A stretch of DNA of 64,000 nucleotides from Nectonema munidae (lineage: Eukaryota; Nematomorpha; Nectonematoida; Nectonematidae), in the NCBI GenBank assembly GCA_030549495.1, contig JAUIRK010000951.1, forward strand, positions 248,001-312,000. Direction: 5' to 3'. Below the pieces are notes generated by a model that saw nothing but the letters and a program-made list of their open reading frames with translations, did not search any database and had not been told where the DNA came from. A program made the position numbers and the translations under genes. Below, piece by piece: positions 34,315 through 44,400 of this stretch. How positions within the stretch are numbered: the stretch's first letter is position 1; each line of letters starts with the position of its first letter.

Positions 34315-36700
34315 AAGTTTCTCGGGGCCCAACTGCACCTCCGTCCGTGGACGATGGGTGTTCCGGATGGCAAAAAGGAGGTTCTCCTTAGGGCGCTTTC
34401 CTTCTGGCACAAAGAGTCGCCGAAGTCCCCCTCTGATGGCGCCAGAAGATTATGGGCATCCTCAACTATTATACGGCAACACTCCCAGGAAAATTTCGCA
34501 TCATTTCCGCGCTGTATAATTGGGATGAGGCGCCCGAGCACAGCAAGCTGATCCAGCTCGCCGTGCCTTACATCATGACAACCATCCTCACGCCCTGGAA
34601 GCTCATCACCCCCTCCGTACCATCAAATTCCATCTACGTCGACGCCTCTATACAAGCCCTCGGATTTGTCACCTCGAAGGGCTCTTGGACAATCCAGGTG
34701 ATTCACCAAGACTGGCATATTGCGGATTTGGAGCTTCTAGCAATAACTCGGGCACACTTTCTCTGGCCCAGCAGGAAGATCTACTCCGATTCAATGGTCG
34801 CCATAGGCTGTATCCGAAAATTGGGTAGCAAGTCGTTCAAACAAGCTAGGATCCTCCTATGGCTCGTAGCATCCAGTGCCTGGACAGATGCCCTCCGTAA
34901 GGCCGTGGAACACGTCAAGTCGGGGGACAGCCCGTTACGCACGCTCCCAAAGAACCCGATCCACTCCTTGAGGATTTGGAATTGCACCATTGCCATCGAT
35001 TCCATGGAATGGGACACCTTCTTTGGAGCAATCTTGAGATTCTTCAGGGAAAAAACCAAAGATAGAATGGCAAGGTTCTCGCCTCTGGTGGCTTGAGCAG
35101 GGTAAGTCATGCTATTGGAGATAGAGGCTATCGGCTGCCCTCCAGGCGCCAGGCCCATCACTTTCAGAACTCCGCATTGGTCAAGCAAATAGGATGGAGC
35201 TTGGAGTTGGCGCCCTCCTGTTAACAAGCACTCGTGTTAACTGCCCAGCCAATGGGAAAACTAAGAAGCCTTCCGCTCGATCAGCGACTATTTAAGGGCA
35301 GCCACACACATGCCCCCTTCACTTTTCTGTTTTGCTCTTCTTCTCATCACTTTTTCGATCCTACATAATATCTAAGACTAATACGTCCATTTTCTCCACA
35401 TCTTCTGCACTCCCTTCTCGCTCACAGCCATCGTTGAACTCCCTGACTTCAATATCACGCTCCTCTCTATCTCCTCCCAGCTTTTTGCAGCATGGCTTTT
35501 ATTAAAACGACAACAAACACAGGCAACAACAATCTCGCCGAGGCAAGCATTATACACACGTAAAAAGAAAGCGGGTTGGAGGATTTCCAGTGTTTCTTTA
35601 TTGCTAGAAGGAACTTCGAGGGTAGCGCGGAAATGATTCGAAATTTTCCTGGGAGTGTTGCCGTATAATAGTTGAGGATGCCTATAATCTTCTGGCGCCA
35701 TCGGAGGGTGACTTCGGCGACTCTTTGTGCCAGAAGGAAAGCGCAAAGCACCCTAAGGAGAACCTCCTTTTTGCCACACCCATCGTCCCCGGACGGAGGT
35801 GCAGTTGGGCCCCGAGAAACTTTATTGACTGTACGGGGGAGAGGATCGATTTCTTGACGTTTATGCGGATTCCGCTTTCATCTTCCAGAAACCGAGTGAA
35901 GGCCGTAGTGATCTTGGTTCTGGATTCCCAGTCCTCCCCCAAAATCAAGAAGTCGTCCAGGTATAAGATAAAGCGAAATTGGGCACGCTGTTCCACTGGT
36001 AGTCTTTCCTTGAAAGTTCCTAGCAGACGTGCCACCACGCTTTGGAAGACTGCTGGGCTAAAGCACGCCCCCATTGGCAACCTGGTGAAGTGCCAAATTT
36101 TTTCCCCTAACTTGATACAAAAGCAGTTTCTCCATTCCTTCTGGATTCTAGCCATAAAACGCATCTGTAAGATCCAGACGGGTGGCCCATTTGAATGAGG
36201 GCTGAACGTAGCGCAGCTGGAAGGGGGCCGTGCTCTTGATAGCTGGTGTGGCGAAGAGGTCACGTGAGAAACCAAAGTCTGCCACCAAATGAGTCTTACG
36301 TTGGCCTTGGGAACCAAGAAGCACGGGGAGACTATTCTAGGGCGAATAGCCTGTTTCAGTACGCCAGACTGGACAAGTCTTGGGAGAACCTCCTTTGTCA
36401 AGAACGATTTCTGCTCCTTATGCGGTGCTGAGAACCTGGTGAAAGATTGGAAGGGATGCTGCTTATGAGCCTGGGCCTGTAGCCCCGGGCAAGGATGCTA
36501 ATTTTGCCCTTGTATCGTAAGTCAACTGGAGCCTTGAAAAGCGGTGGAGTGACCTGGAAAGTGGAACCTAGGACGGGGCCCTGAGTCTGGCTGAGGTGGT
36601 AAATGAGGAAAGCAGTTTATTATACGATACGATGTCAATGATCGACTGGGTCTGGGCAGGGGTTCTCGTACGTGTCAAACGACATCACCTGCGAGAAAAT
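34315..36700. mobile_element. Retroelement fossil (DIRS-like or other LTR-kin reverse transcriptase)
   Basis: A GC-rich island of about 2.4 kb in AT-rich DNA. The minus strand at about 35690-36400 carries reverse transcriptase sequence with a YLDDFLILG active-site motif. The plus strand at about 34450-35096 carries RNase H-like sequence (IYVDASIQALGF ... SDSMVAIGCI). A segment is present in both orientations (about 34315-34490 and 35660-35825), so the two halves are arranged as an inverted repeat. The family is uncertain: the RT/RNase H layout recalls DIRS-type elements. It is broken and rearranged, with several breaks, and clearly inserted into pB4. Its distinct base composition suggests a comparatively recent arrival. 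Confidence 0.7.
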
Positions 36701-36728
36701 AGTTTTCCAAAAAAATCTTTTTTTTTGT

Positions 36729-37001
36729 TAAAAAATTAATTGCTTCATCTCTTTTTCGATTTTTTTTGCCTGGATTATTGAGTCATCTCCATCTTCCCAG
36801 GTAACATGAACACCATAAGCTTTGACTTTTTTTTACTATTCCATACACTTTAGCAGAATTGTGAGACTTTCCAAAACGATAACTCCATCTTTCTTTCAAA
36901 GGAACTTTCATATCATCAAAAAGAAAAGCTTTTGCACTAACCAAATCAATACATAATATTACTAACAACTTGGTATTAAAATCAAGAGCAGCAAGCATCA
37001 A
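36729..37001 (-). pseudogene. Unrecognised coding-like remnant in pB4
   Basis: A minus-strand frame reads AFLFDDMKVPLKERWSYRFG and then, after a frame change at a poly-A run near 36830, YGVHVTWEDGDDSIIQ and KKIEKEMKQLIF before a stop at 36729. It looks protein-coding by composition but I do not recognise the family. It may belong to pB4, to a passenger, or to a captured host exon. Confidence 0.35.
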
Positions 37002-37565
37002 AAAATCAATAAAGTTTTATAAAAGACAACACACATTGAATCATCAATCTACTGATGTATATCAGTGAGCTGTGCACACATGTGTAGACCAGGGTACACC
37101 TGGTGTGCACATTTGTGAACAATTAATTTTTCTTTAGAGTGAATGAGAGCAATTTTAATGCTTAAATTAATTGGGCATTATATCGTGTTATATAGCTCTT
37201 TAGCTCAACACAAAGACTAAAAAAAAGGAAAAAATATTTTTGAAAACCTTTCATTTTATCGAAGCATTTCAGCAACTATTAGATAAAAACTTTTAAAAGT
37301 TTTTGAGCCTAAGAGTAACATAAAAGCAAGTATTATATTTATTTTTTTTCTTTTTGTGATAGTGAAGGAACAGAATAAAAATTAGAAAAACATTAAAAAA
37401 CTGTTTTGAATTTTTTTGAAGGCTAAATTTTGATGTTTTTATGATGTACACATATGTGGACACTAGGATGTTGAAGTAGCTAACCTTTATAGCGTGATTT
37501 GGTAACGCTTGTATTTTTTACATTTTGTAAGGAATCATAGTATACAAAAAATGTTAGTTTAATCA

Positions 37566-38722
37566 CTTTTCCCTGGCAATTAGCTTTGTATAACCTTTCG
37601 ATAAACATTTTGAAAACTGAAGCAATGTATTTTACTAACTCAAAAAAAAGTATTCAAAAGTTGCCTTTAATAAGAAACGGAATAAACATAGAGTTTGTTG
37701 AATCTTTCAATTTTTTAGGCGTTGTCATAGACAATAAACTTGATTGGAAAGCTCATATCGATAATCTCTCTATCCGAATGAATGCATTGCTCTCACTATT
37801 TCGAGGAACTATGTTTTTACCATTTAGAGCTAAATCTATGTTGTATAAATCATTAGTAGAACCACTGTTAAGGTATTCAATAGTAAATCGGGGACATTGT
37901 AACGTCAAATACATAACAATAATACAAAAAAGAATAATTCGCTGTATTTTCGGGTTACGCTATAACGCACATGCTAATGATAAGTTCAAAGAGTTGGAGT
38001 GTTTGAAGACAGAAGATCTATATAAATTCGAGGTTATTAAACTAGCTTTAAAATTTTTCTCTGGAGAAGTTCCATTATCTTTCAATAATTTTTTGATATT
38101 TTCAAGTAGCTTTAACCATTACGAGACTAGACATCCTTTAAAGCTTCATGTTTTCACATGTAAAAATAAAAAATATAAACAAACAATAATTCATAAAGTT
38201 CCAAAACACTGGAATAGTTTTATCGAAATAATTGAAGATAATCGTAATTTATCAAGTAAAAAGATACTCTCAAAAATAAAAATGAGTATGCTGTTAAATT
38301 ATTGTTCTTGTAATGTTGAAAACTGCTATGCTTGTAATATATGTCCTTCTCCTTATGAATGCAACTGATTTTTATTTTCTGTATTTATTTTAGTCCATTT
38401 ATGTATTCTGTTTTATTTCCAAACTATGTATTATAAATAAAATATATTTATTTACATATAAATTTATAATAGCCAATGCTTTTTTCTAAATTGTAAATCT
38501 TTTACTATCATGCATACTTTTTTAAACCCACAATAATTGACCTCTTTTATATGTACCTTATTTGCATTCTTCCAATATATTTTTTAATCTTTTATTATTT
38601 GAGTAACACTAATTAGCGACTTTAATTAGTCTTGAGTGTGCTCAACTACTGAATACTACTGTAATTTTTTATTTTAAATTGTGCATTTTTTCCAATAAAT
38701 TATTTCTTTCTTCTTTCTTTCA
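37566..38722 (+). mobile_element. 5'-truncated LINE inserted in copy B
   Basis: The insertion is exact against copy A: copy A has AATCACTTTTCATAAAATTA at about 10925; copy B has AATCACTTTT, then the LINE, then CATAAAATTA. The element starts abruptly inside the reverse transcriptase and ends in a TTTC-rich tail (38704-38722), as expected for target-primed integration. Any target duplication is very short (CTTTC-like). Confidence 0.85.
37570..38368 (+). pseudogene. LINE reverse transcriptase C-terminal part
   Basis: An open frame of about 265 codons beginning in the RT thumb: WQLALYNLSINILKTEAMYF, then FNFLGVVIDNKLDWKAHID (the usual post-catalytic LGV.ID..L.W..HI block), then a basic helix-rich C-terminus with a final cluster of cysteines (NYCSCNVENCYACNICPSP). 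The catalytic YADD region is absent because the copy is 5'-truncated. No RNase H domain, so this is a different LINE family from 11666-12600. The frame is intact, implying a young insertion. Confidence 0.8.
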
Positions 38723-39459
38723 TAAAATTATTTAAGTCTAAGAACACAAAATCATTAAAAAAACTATTTAAACAAACATAAATCATAAAAATCATAGTAT
38801 ACGAGAACAAGAAAATCATTGCGTTTTTTTTGACTATTTCTGTCTACAAATAAAATGCTGGCAGTTGTCATAAATAGATCAAGTACATTTTTAATAACTG
38901 TATAATAATCAACAAATTTTATTAAAAAAATGATTTAATTAATTATACAGTGTTACTTACAAAATTTAACAATCGAACATTATAAAAAAGATCTCTGCTC
39001 AAATATTAAACAAATAGAGTATTTTTGCTTTGAATAGCTAGTCAAAATATCCATTCCCAAATAGCTATTTAAAAAAATTTCTTAACTTGAAAAAATTAAA
39101 GTTTTCAAATGTTATAAAATGTAATAAACGTACTGATAAAGATTAAGCGACCTTTGTTTTGAAAAAAATTTTTAACGCGAGTCTGACAATATTAATTGAT
39201 ATAAAATTGAAACAATTGAAAACTATTTTTCTCTCATTTAAAAACAAATTTTCATTTTTGCAAAATGTTTGGTGTAGGTAGGTGTGTAGGTAATGAGATT
39301 TCGAAGCACAATCCGGGACTGAATCGATATGCTTGCAGTGCTGTGTTTCTTGGAAATTGAGAAGCTGGAAGGAGTTAAAGTTCTTCAACAAGAAAATAAA
39401 AAGAGTAGGATCAAACAAAGATTATATATGAAGCTGGGTGAAACAGAAATGTTTCAATA

Positions 39460-40395
39460 TTAAGATGGATAATTTGTCGGCAGGATAGTAATTCGAGGTT
39501 CAATAATATGAATTAACTTATTCAGTTTAGCGAGAAGGGTTGGGTAATAAATGAGGTCGAGCAGAGAGTTAGGAAAATGGCCTAGTATACGAACAGTTGA
39601 ATTAATAAAATCTTCGCAGGTTAAGTGAGTACATTGACACGAGAATATAAGGTGGAAGGGTGACTCTGAACTTTCGTGACACAGTCGACATAAAGAATCT
39701 TTCGAAATATTCCGTTGAAATAAATATAGGTTAAAGAAAGATGGCCCGAGAGCCATCTTATGAGAGGTCGAGTTATTTTGAATCGATGTAGAATGAATTG
39801 CGTGGAGATTGGAAAAGAAGGAGGTAGAGCGGGATTTAGAAGAAATGTTTTCCAAATTCCACATTCTATAAATGTGGTCGATTGATGAAGAATTGAAAGC
39901 TTTGAAGTTAATAGAAAACGAAAAAACAGGTGAGAGATTACTTGTTTCCTTGGCTAATAGGTCCACAAAGCAGTTTTCATAAATATCAGTGTGGGATGGG
40001 CACCAATTGACGCTTATAGAGAAATTGTTTCACAATAGAATAAGTTTCGGATAAATAAGGGATATGAAATACGGCACTTTCGCAGGGAGGTTAAGATAAT
40101 TAATTGTGTTTCGTGAATCTGTGAAGAAGCTTAAATGATTGAAGCAAAAAAGGACTCTATATTAGAAAGTAAGTAGTTACAGACAGAGAGGATGGCAATG
40201 GATTCAGCTTCTGAAGTTGAGTCAATAGAGGCTTGAAGTTTGTAGATAGGAGTAAATGAGAGCGGCACGAAAATGGCAAATGCTATTAAGAAATGGGTGA
40301 GATGACTTCGAAGCATCTGAAAAAATTCGTAAAACTTGTGGACTAATACGAGATTTATAGATAGAAGACTTGGCCGATTTAATATTGCTGCAAGT
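39460..40395 (-). pseudogene. LINE RNase H and C-terminal part (copy B)
   Basis: Copy B of the remnant at 11666-12600. The C-terminal frame is longer here: 168 codons from DLLAKETSN through ALGPSFFNLYLF and CRLCHESSESPFHLIFSC are open, where copy A is interrupted. The RNase H acidic motifs SEAESIAIL and FSDASKSS are seen upstream in other frames. Confidence 0.75.
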
Positions 40396-40749
40396 ATTGA
40401 GTGAGTATGGGAGAGGAGATGAGGGATAAGTTAATGTTATTTATGGAACGTGAGGATGGATAAGGAGGTGTAAGGTGAGGAGCGAAGGAGTTAAAGAATT
40501 AAAGAAATTTAAGGAAGGTGTATATTATTATCAGAGAAAGTATGGGAAGTCAGAAGAGGAGGATTTCAGGATTTATACATGAAAAGAAATCTTTTAAGTA
40601 AAATCTTTTTTAGTTGAAGATGAAGAGGTGTGATGTTAGCCCTATTAGTGACAGCCTATTTTCATTTCCTCAGTGACGGGGGGAGGGGGGCTCGGTTTTT
40701 CTTGAATGATTGCAAATTTTTACAAAATTTTGGCGTGAACCTACTAAAT

Positions 40750-41006
40750 GATTGATTGCGAATCTGATCGTGACATTTATTTTTTTTTAAAATCAACCAA
40801 ACCTGTCAAAAAATTGATTGGTATATGACAGTTTAACTAAAAAAAAACTTTTAGTTTAAAAGGGTAATAAAGTTTTTTACACATATATACCCATTTTCAA
40901 GTGTGCTGAACACGATGGTCACATTTATTTTTTTTAAAAATCAACCAAACCTGTCAAAAAATTGATTGATATATGACAGCTCAACTAAAAAAAATAAACT
41001 TTTAGT
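40750..41006 (+). repeat. Satellite-like tandem repeat, low-coordinate side of pB2 (copy B)
   Basis: Same ~170-180-bp unit as at 12935-13209 (words CAAGTGTGCTGAACACGATG, TCAACCAAACCTGTCAAA). It breaks off at CTTTTAGT, followed directly by the pB2 terminus. Confidence 0.8.
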
Positions 41007-41393
41007 CCTTCGTATACCACTGTTGGGCTTTTTACTCCACTGTTTTTTTCAACTCAAAATTTAGGTCACAAAAAAATGTGTAAGGTGGATGAAAATTAAA
41101 CCCAAATTTGAAGAAATTAATGAAGTTTTCATTTTTCACTTCGATTTAAATTTTTAACAAAAATTTCAGGGGTTGATGACCCAAAAGTCAACATGACTTC
41201 AAAAAAAAATTCAATATTTTTTGAATTTTCGTAAGACTTCCATAAAACATTTTTTATATAAAGATTAGAAAACTTCTGCTATTTTTGTGTGATAAAATTT
41301 GATGAAAAAATGATTTTTAAAAAACAAGCAAAAAAATGTATTAACGCCATCTATATATTTTAAATTACAATGCAAAAACAAAAATGTATAAAC

Positions 41394-43305
41394 TTATCTG
41401 CTATCAGAGTGACAAGTAGGATATATCAGATAAAAATGCCTTTTGCAAATAAATTTTTTACAAAACGAGCACTTTCTGGTACCCCTGTTTCTGGGTTTGC
41501 ATTCCGGAATAGTGCAGTATCCTCTGATATTCGAACTACTTTCATTTATTTCTCTTTGAGGGAGAAATCCATAATACGATAAAATATTTTTGATAGGTCG
41601 TGATATTTGTGAAACTTTAGAGCGTACAAGCATTGACTGTTCACAAAGTTTGAGAGATAAAAGCTTCAAAAAAATTTTCCTGCCTCCTTTTCTAGTTGAG
41701 CAATGTGTATCGGAGTTGAAACTATAAATTACCCAAGAGTTGAACGCTGTGATATCTATTTGTAAAAACAGCCATATTCCATCTTCTACTAGGCTTATAG
41801 GATGTAAAATCCCTTGCCATTCTGTTGAAACAATCAACACGGCTTTTATACTTATTGTAAAGAACCAAGGTTTCGGGCTTGTTTTTATACGATGTTATAG
41901 CCACACCCCAAGTATGTTGGGAAGATAAGATATAAACCGCTTTAAAATTTTGCCTAGCATGTTTCATCGGAATGTAAGTTGAAATAGAAGCATACTCTGA
42001 GTAAACGAACTTACTCTCAGTTTCTTGTAAGTTTAAATTACGAATGTATTTAGGTTTCAGAATATTGGGTGGAAAACGACGATTTGAGTTTATAGTGCCG
42101 CAAATAGTTAAATCTTTGCTTAGGGCCCAATTCACTAGTTCATGAGATGTGAAAAAGCGATCAAGAAAAACTCCACATCCCCGTGGTAAATTTGATCCAA
42201 TTATTAATCTTTTACAAATTTCTAAACTAGAAAAATAACATTTATCAAGCAAACCAGAAATGTAAATTTCAGGCTTCATTACATAAAAAGTGTTAGCATC
42301 ATTCATATGATATACTTTGATACCATAGTGGCCGGGGTTACTCTTATCGTATATTTTTATGGGACATCCTCCTCTGAACTTGACTAGTTGCTCATTAATA
42401 GTAACTGCATCTAGAGGCGTCCAATACCTATGACAATTATCAAAAAAATGACTATGAATCACTCTGATTGCTGATAGTTTATCATTTTGATTTCTATCAA
42501 TTGAACAATCAAAACGAATAAAAATATTTATATATGTGAACATCCCTCTTCCCATCGCTGCACGCAAAAAAGTGTCGCCATTTTTGGAGAAAAGATACCG
42601 CGTCGCTATTCTTTGGTCTTAACTTGTCCAATGTAAATAAGACATCCAAAGTAAGCTATTAGGTCACTTATATTAAACCTTTCATGGCAAGCCTTTAACT
42701 CTTCCCATTTTGAAATGCTTTTACTAAATAAATTATTTTTACTATACATCTGTTGTCGGACAAAATATAAACCCCAAAATTCAGTCTTTAGAACTTCATA
42801 AATTAGAAAGTTTTATAGGAATCATAAAAAATAATGAAACTTATATAGTTCAGGAATGTCTTCTAAAGACTGAATTTTTGAGCATATATTTTTATAAAGT
42901 TGAAAAAACTTACTTGTAATTTTCTTCTGCTTTTTTCTTCGTCATTTCAAAAATATGGGTTATTATAGTAATATCAAAGAACAAATTGAAAATTTTGACA
43001 ATATCCTTTAGATTTTTTGCTTCATTTGTTGGACCATATGGACGTGGAGATAAATTACGGCAATTTCGAGTTTGAACACGACCAGTGATGGAGTCTTTAG
43101 ATTCCCAAAAATATCTTGTACCGTCCGGGGCTATCAAGTTTTCATCCACATTTTCCAGAGTTTCTTCTTCTCTTTCCTCAAGTTCTTCAAATGACTCTTC
43201 TCTTGAAAGGGGAACTTCTTCATATATATCCGACGCTGAATCGTCCGAGCTATAAAAGTACTCATCAGATTTGGTAGACGTTGAATATTCGCTTGAAGTG
43301 TTCAT
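41394..43305 (-). pseudogene. piggyBac transposase pB2 (copy B), with one intron
   Basis: The N-terminal exon starts at MNTSSEYSTST (43305), is acidic (DEYFYSSDDSASDIYEE), and ends at a consensus donor CAA|GTAAGT (42914/42913). A second exon from about 42723 (acceptor ATTTAG) continues with KSISKWEELKACHERFNISD, giving a sensible joined junction. The intron (~190 bp) contains an 18-bp inverted repeat. Catalytic aspartates are in TINEQLVKFRG (Asn replaces the first Asp seen in copy A), VFLDRFFTSHEL and KSRVDCFNRM. The C-terminal ribbon CTIPECK...CSFCKKFICKRH ends at 41394. Frame changes occur near 42625 and 41780. The Asp-to-Asn change would by itself abolish catalysis. Confidence 0.8.
42776..42878 (+). 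repeat. Hairpin in the pB2 intron
   Basis: Perfect 18-bp arms AAAATTCAGTCTTTAGAA (42776-42793) and TTCTAAAGACTGAATTTT (42861-42878) enclose about 67 bp. It lies inside the predicted transposase intron. It could be a tiny MITE or a structural element; no target duplication is obvious. Confidence 0.7.
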
Positions 43306-44062
43306 GATTGTGGCAAATAACAAAATAATGAACGTGAAAAAACTTATTCAACACAAAGCTTTGTATCGTAAATCAACGGTGAATGCTGTGCAAAAGGAAT
43401 TATCTTCCACAAAGAGAACGCATAAACAAATGTCAAACAGATATTGATTTTTATTACGCAAGGTTTACTACATACTGTAATATAAACAAATCGTCCAAGG
43501 AGCAACCAACATTATTTATTATGATAATCAGGTCCCTTTTATTCTCAATAGATATAGATTTCTTTTCTCCTGCTATCAACAAAAGGGGGCCTATAAAAGC
43601 GACTTATCCTATTTATAAATTTATTTACCAAGACAACGCCTGTAAATATCACTGGAAAATGAGGCTTTTTTACAAAAAGTTGTAGATAAAGATTTTATAA
43701 AAGCTATGGTATTTTAATATTATATTCAATTTATTATTATGCCATTCATTTTTTTATTTATCTATATATTCTCGTAAATATTTCTGTTTTTTAAAAAAAA
43801 AATGGCGTTAAATTGAATATAATAAAACTTTTATTTTTTGTTGATTTGCTTTCTAATTTTTTCTCAGAAACATTGGTTAGATGAATTATTATTGTGATAA
43901 AAAAAACCTCAAAAACAAAAAATCAGATGTTTTAAACTTATTAGATGTTTCTTATTTAGATCTAACTTTTTTTTTAACTTGAAATTAACAGGACATGGGC
44001 TTTTTACTCCAGTATTGGTGGCATTAGTGTATTATTTATATACTGTGGCATGCGAAGGTTAA

Positions 44063-44400
44063 ATAGTTATATAAAGTTTTTTACACATATATACCCATTT
44101 TCAAGTGTGCTGAACACGATGGTCACGTTTATTTTTTTTAAAATCAACCAAACCTGTCAAAAAATTGATCGATATATAACAGCTCAACTAAAAATAGAAA
44201 CTTTTAGTTTAATGGTTATACAAAGTTTTCTATTTATATACACCCGTTTTCATGTATGCTAAATACAATGGTCACGTTTTTTTTTAATCAATCAAACCTT
44301 GTCAAAAAATTGATTGACATATGACAGCCCAACTGAAAAAAGTAACTCTTTATTTAAGCAGATATAAAAAGTTTTTTTTAACATTTTTGATTAATTTGTA
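44063..44400 (+). repeat. Satellite-like tandem repeat, high-coordinate side of pB2
   Basis: Two units of the ~180-bp repeat also found at 12935-13209 and 40750-41006, slightly more diverged. The first unit starts directly after TTAA at the pB2 end, confirming that the transposon split the array. Confidence 0.8.

Larger units (their letters stand above)
33462..37178 (-). mobile_element. piggyBac element pB4, broken, inserted in copy B
   Basis: The left junction is exact: copy A reads ...CATAATTAACATACG (10670-10684) and copy B reads ...CATAATTAA then CCCATTAATGCCC. A partial match to the reversed end, TTGGGCATTA, lies at about 37165-37174, suggesting the right end. After it, about 290 bp of further pB4-like sequence (GTACACATATGTGGACACTAGG near 37445) leads to the rejoin with copy A homology at about 37471, with about 155 bp of target lost. 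A retroelement fossil interrupts the interior. Confidence 0.65.
23309..42672 (+). repeat. Large direct duplication, copy B
   Basis: Copy B of the duplication. It matches 1-14875 in order and orientation, but is lengthened by a piggyBac-plus-retroelement insert (about 33462-37470) and a LINE (about 37566-38722). It is shortened by loss of the segment matching 10044-10605 and of about 155 bp matching 10680-10838. The homology continues to 42672, just before a TTAA inside pB2. Either a true tandem duplication or two haplotypes assembled end to end would produce this; private insertions in each copy are compatible with both. Confidence 0.95.
41007..44058 (-). mobile_element. piggyBac element pB2 (copy B), full length
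   Basis: A 3052-bp element with terminal inverted repeats CCTTCGTATACCACTGT (41007) and, read from the other end, CCTTCGCATGCCACAGT (ending 44058). A second inverted word, GGGCTTTTTACTCCA, lies just inside both ends in direct orientation. TTAA follows at 44059-44062, and the satellite resumes beyond it. TTAA is missing on the low side. This is the complete counterpart of the truncated copy at 13210-14875. Confidence 0.85.
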
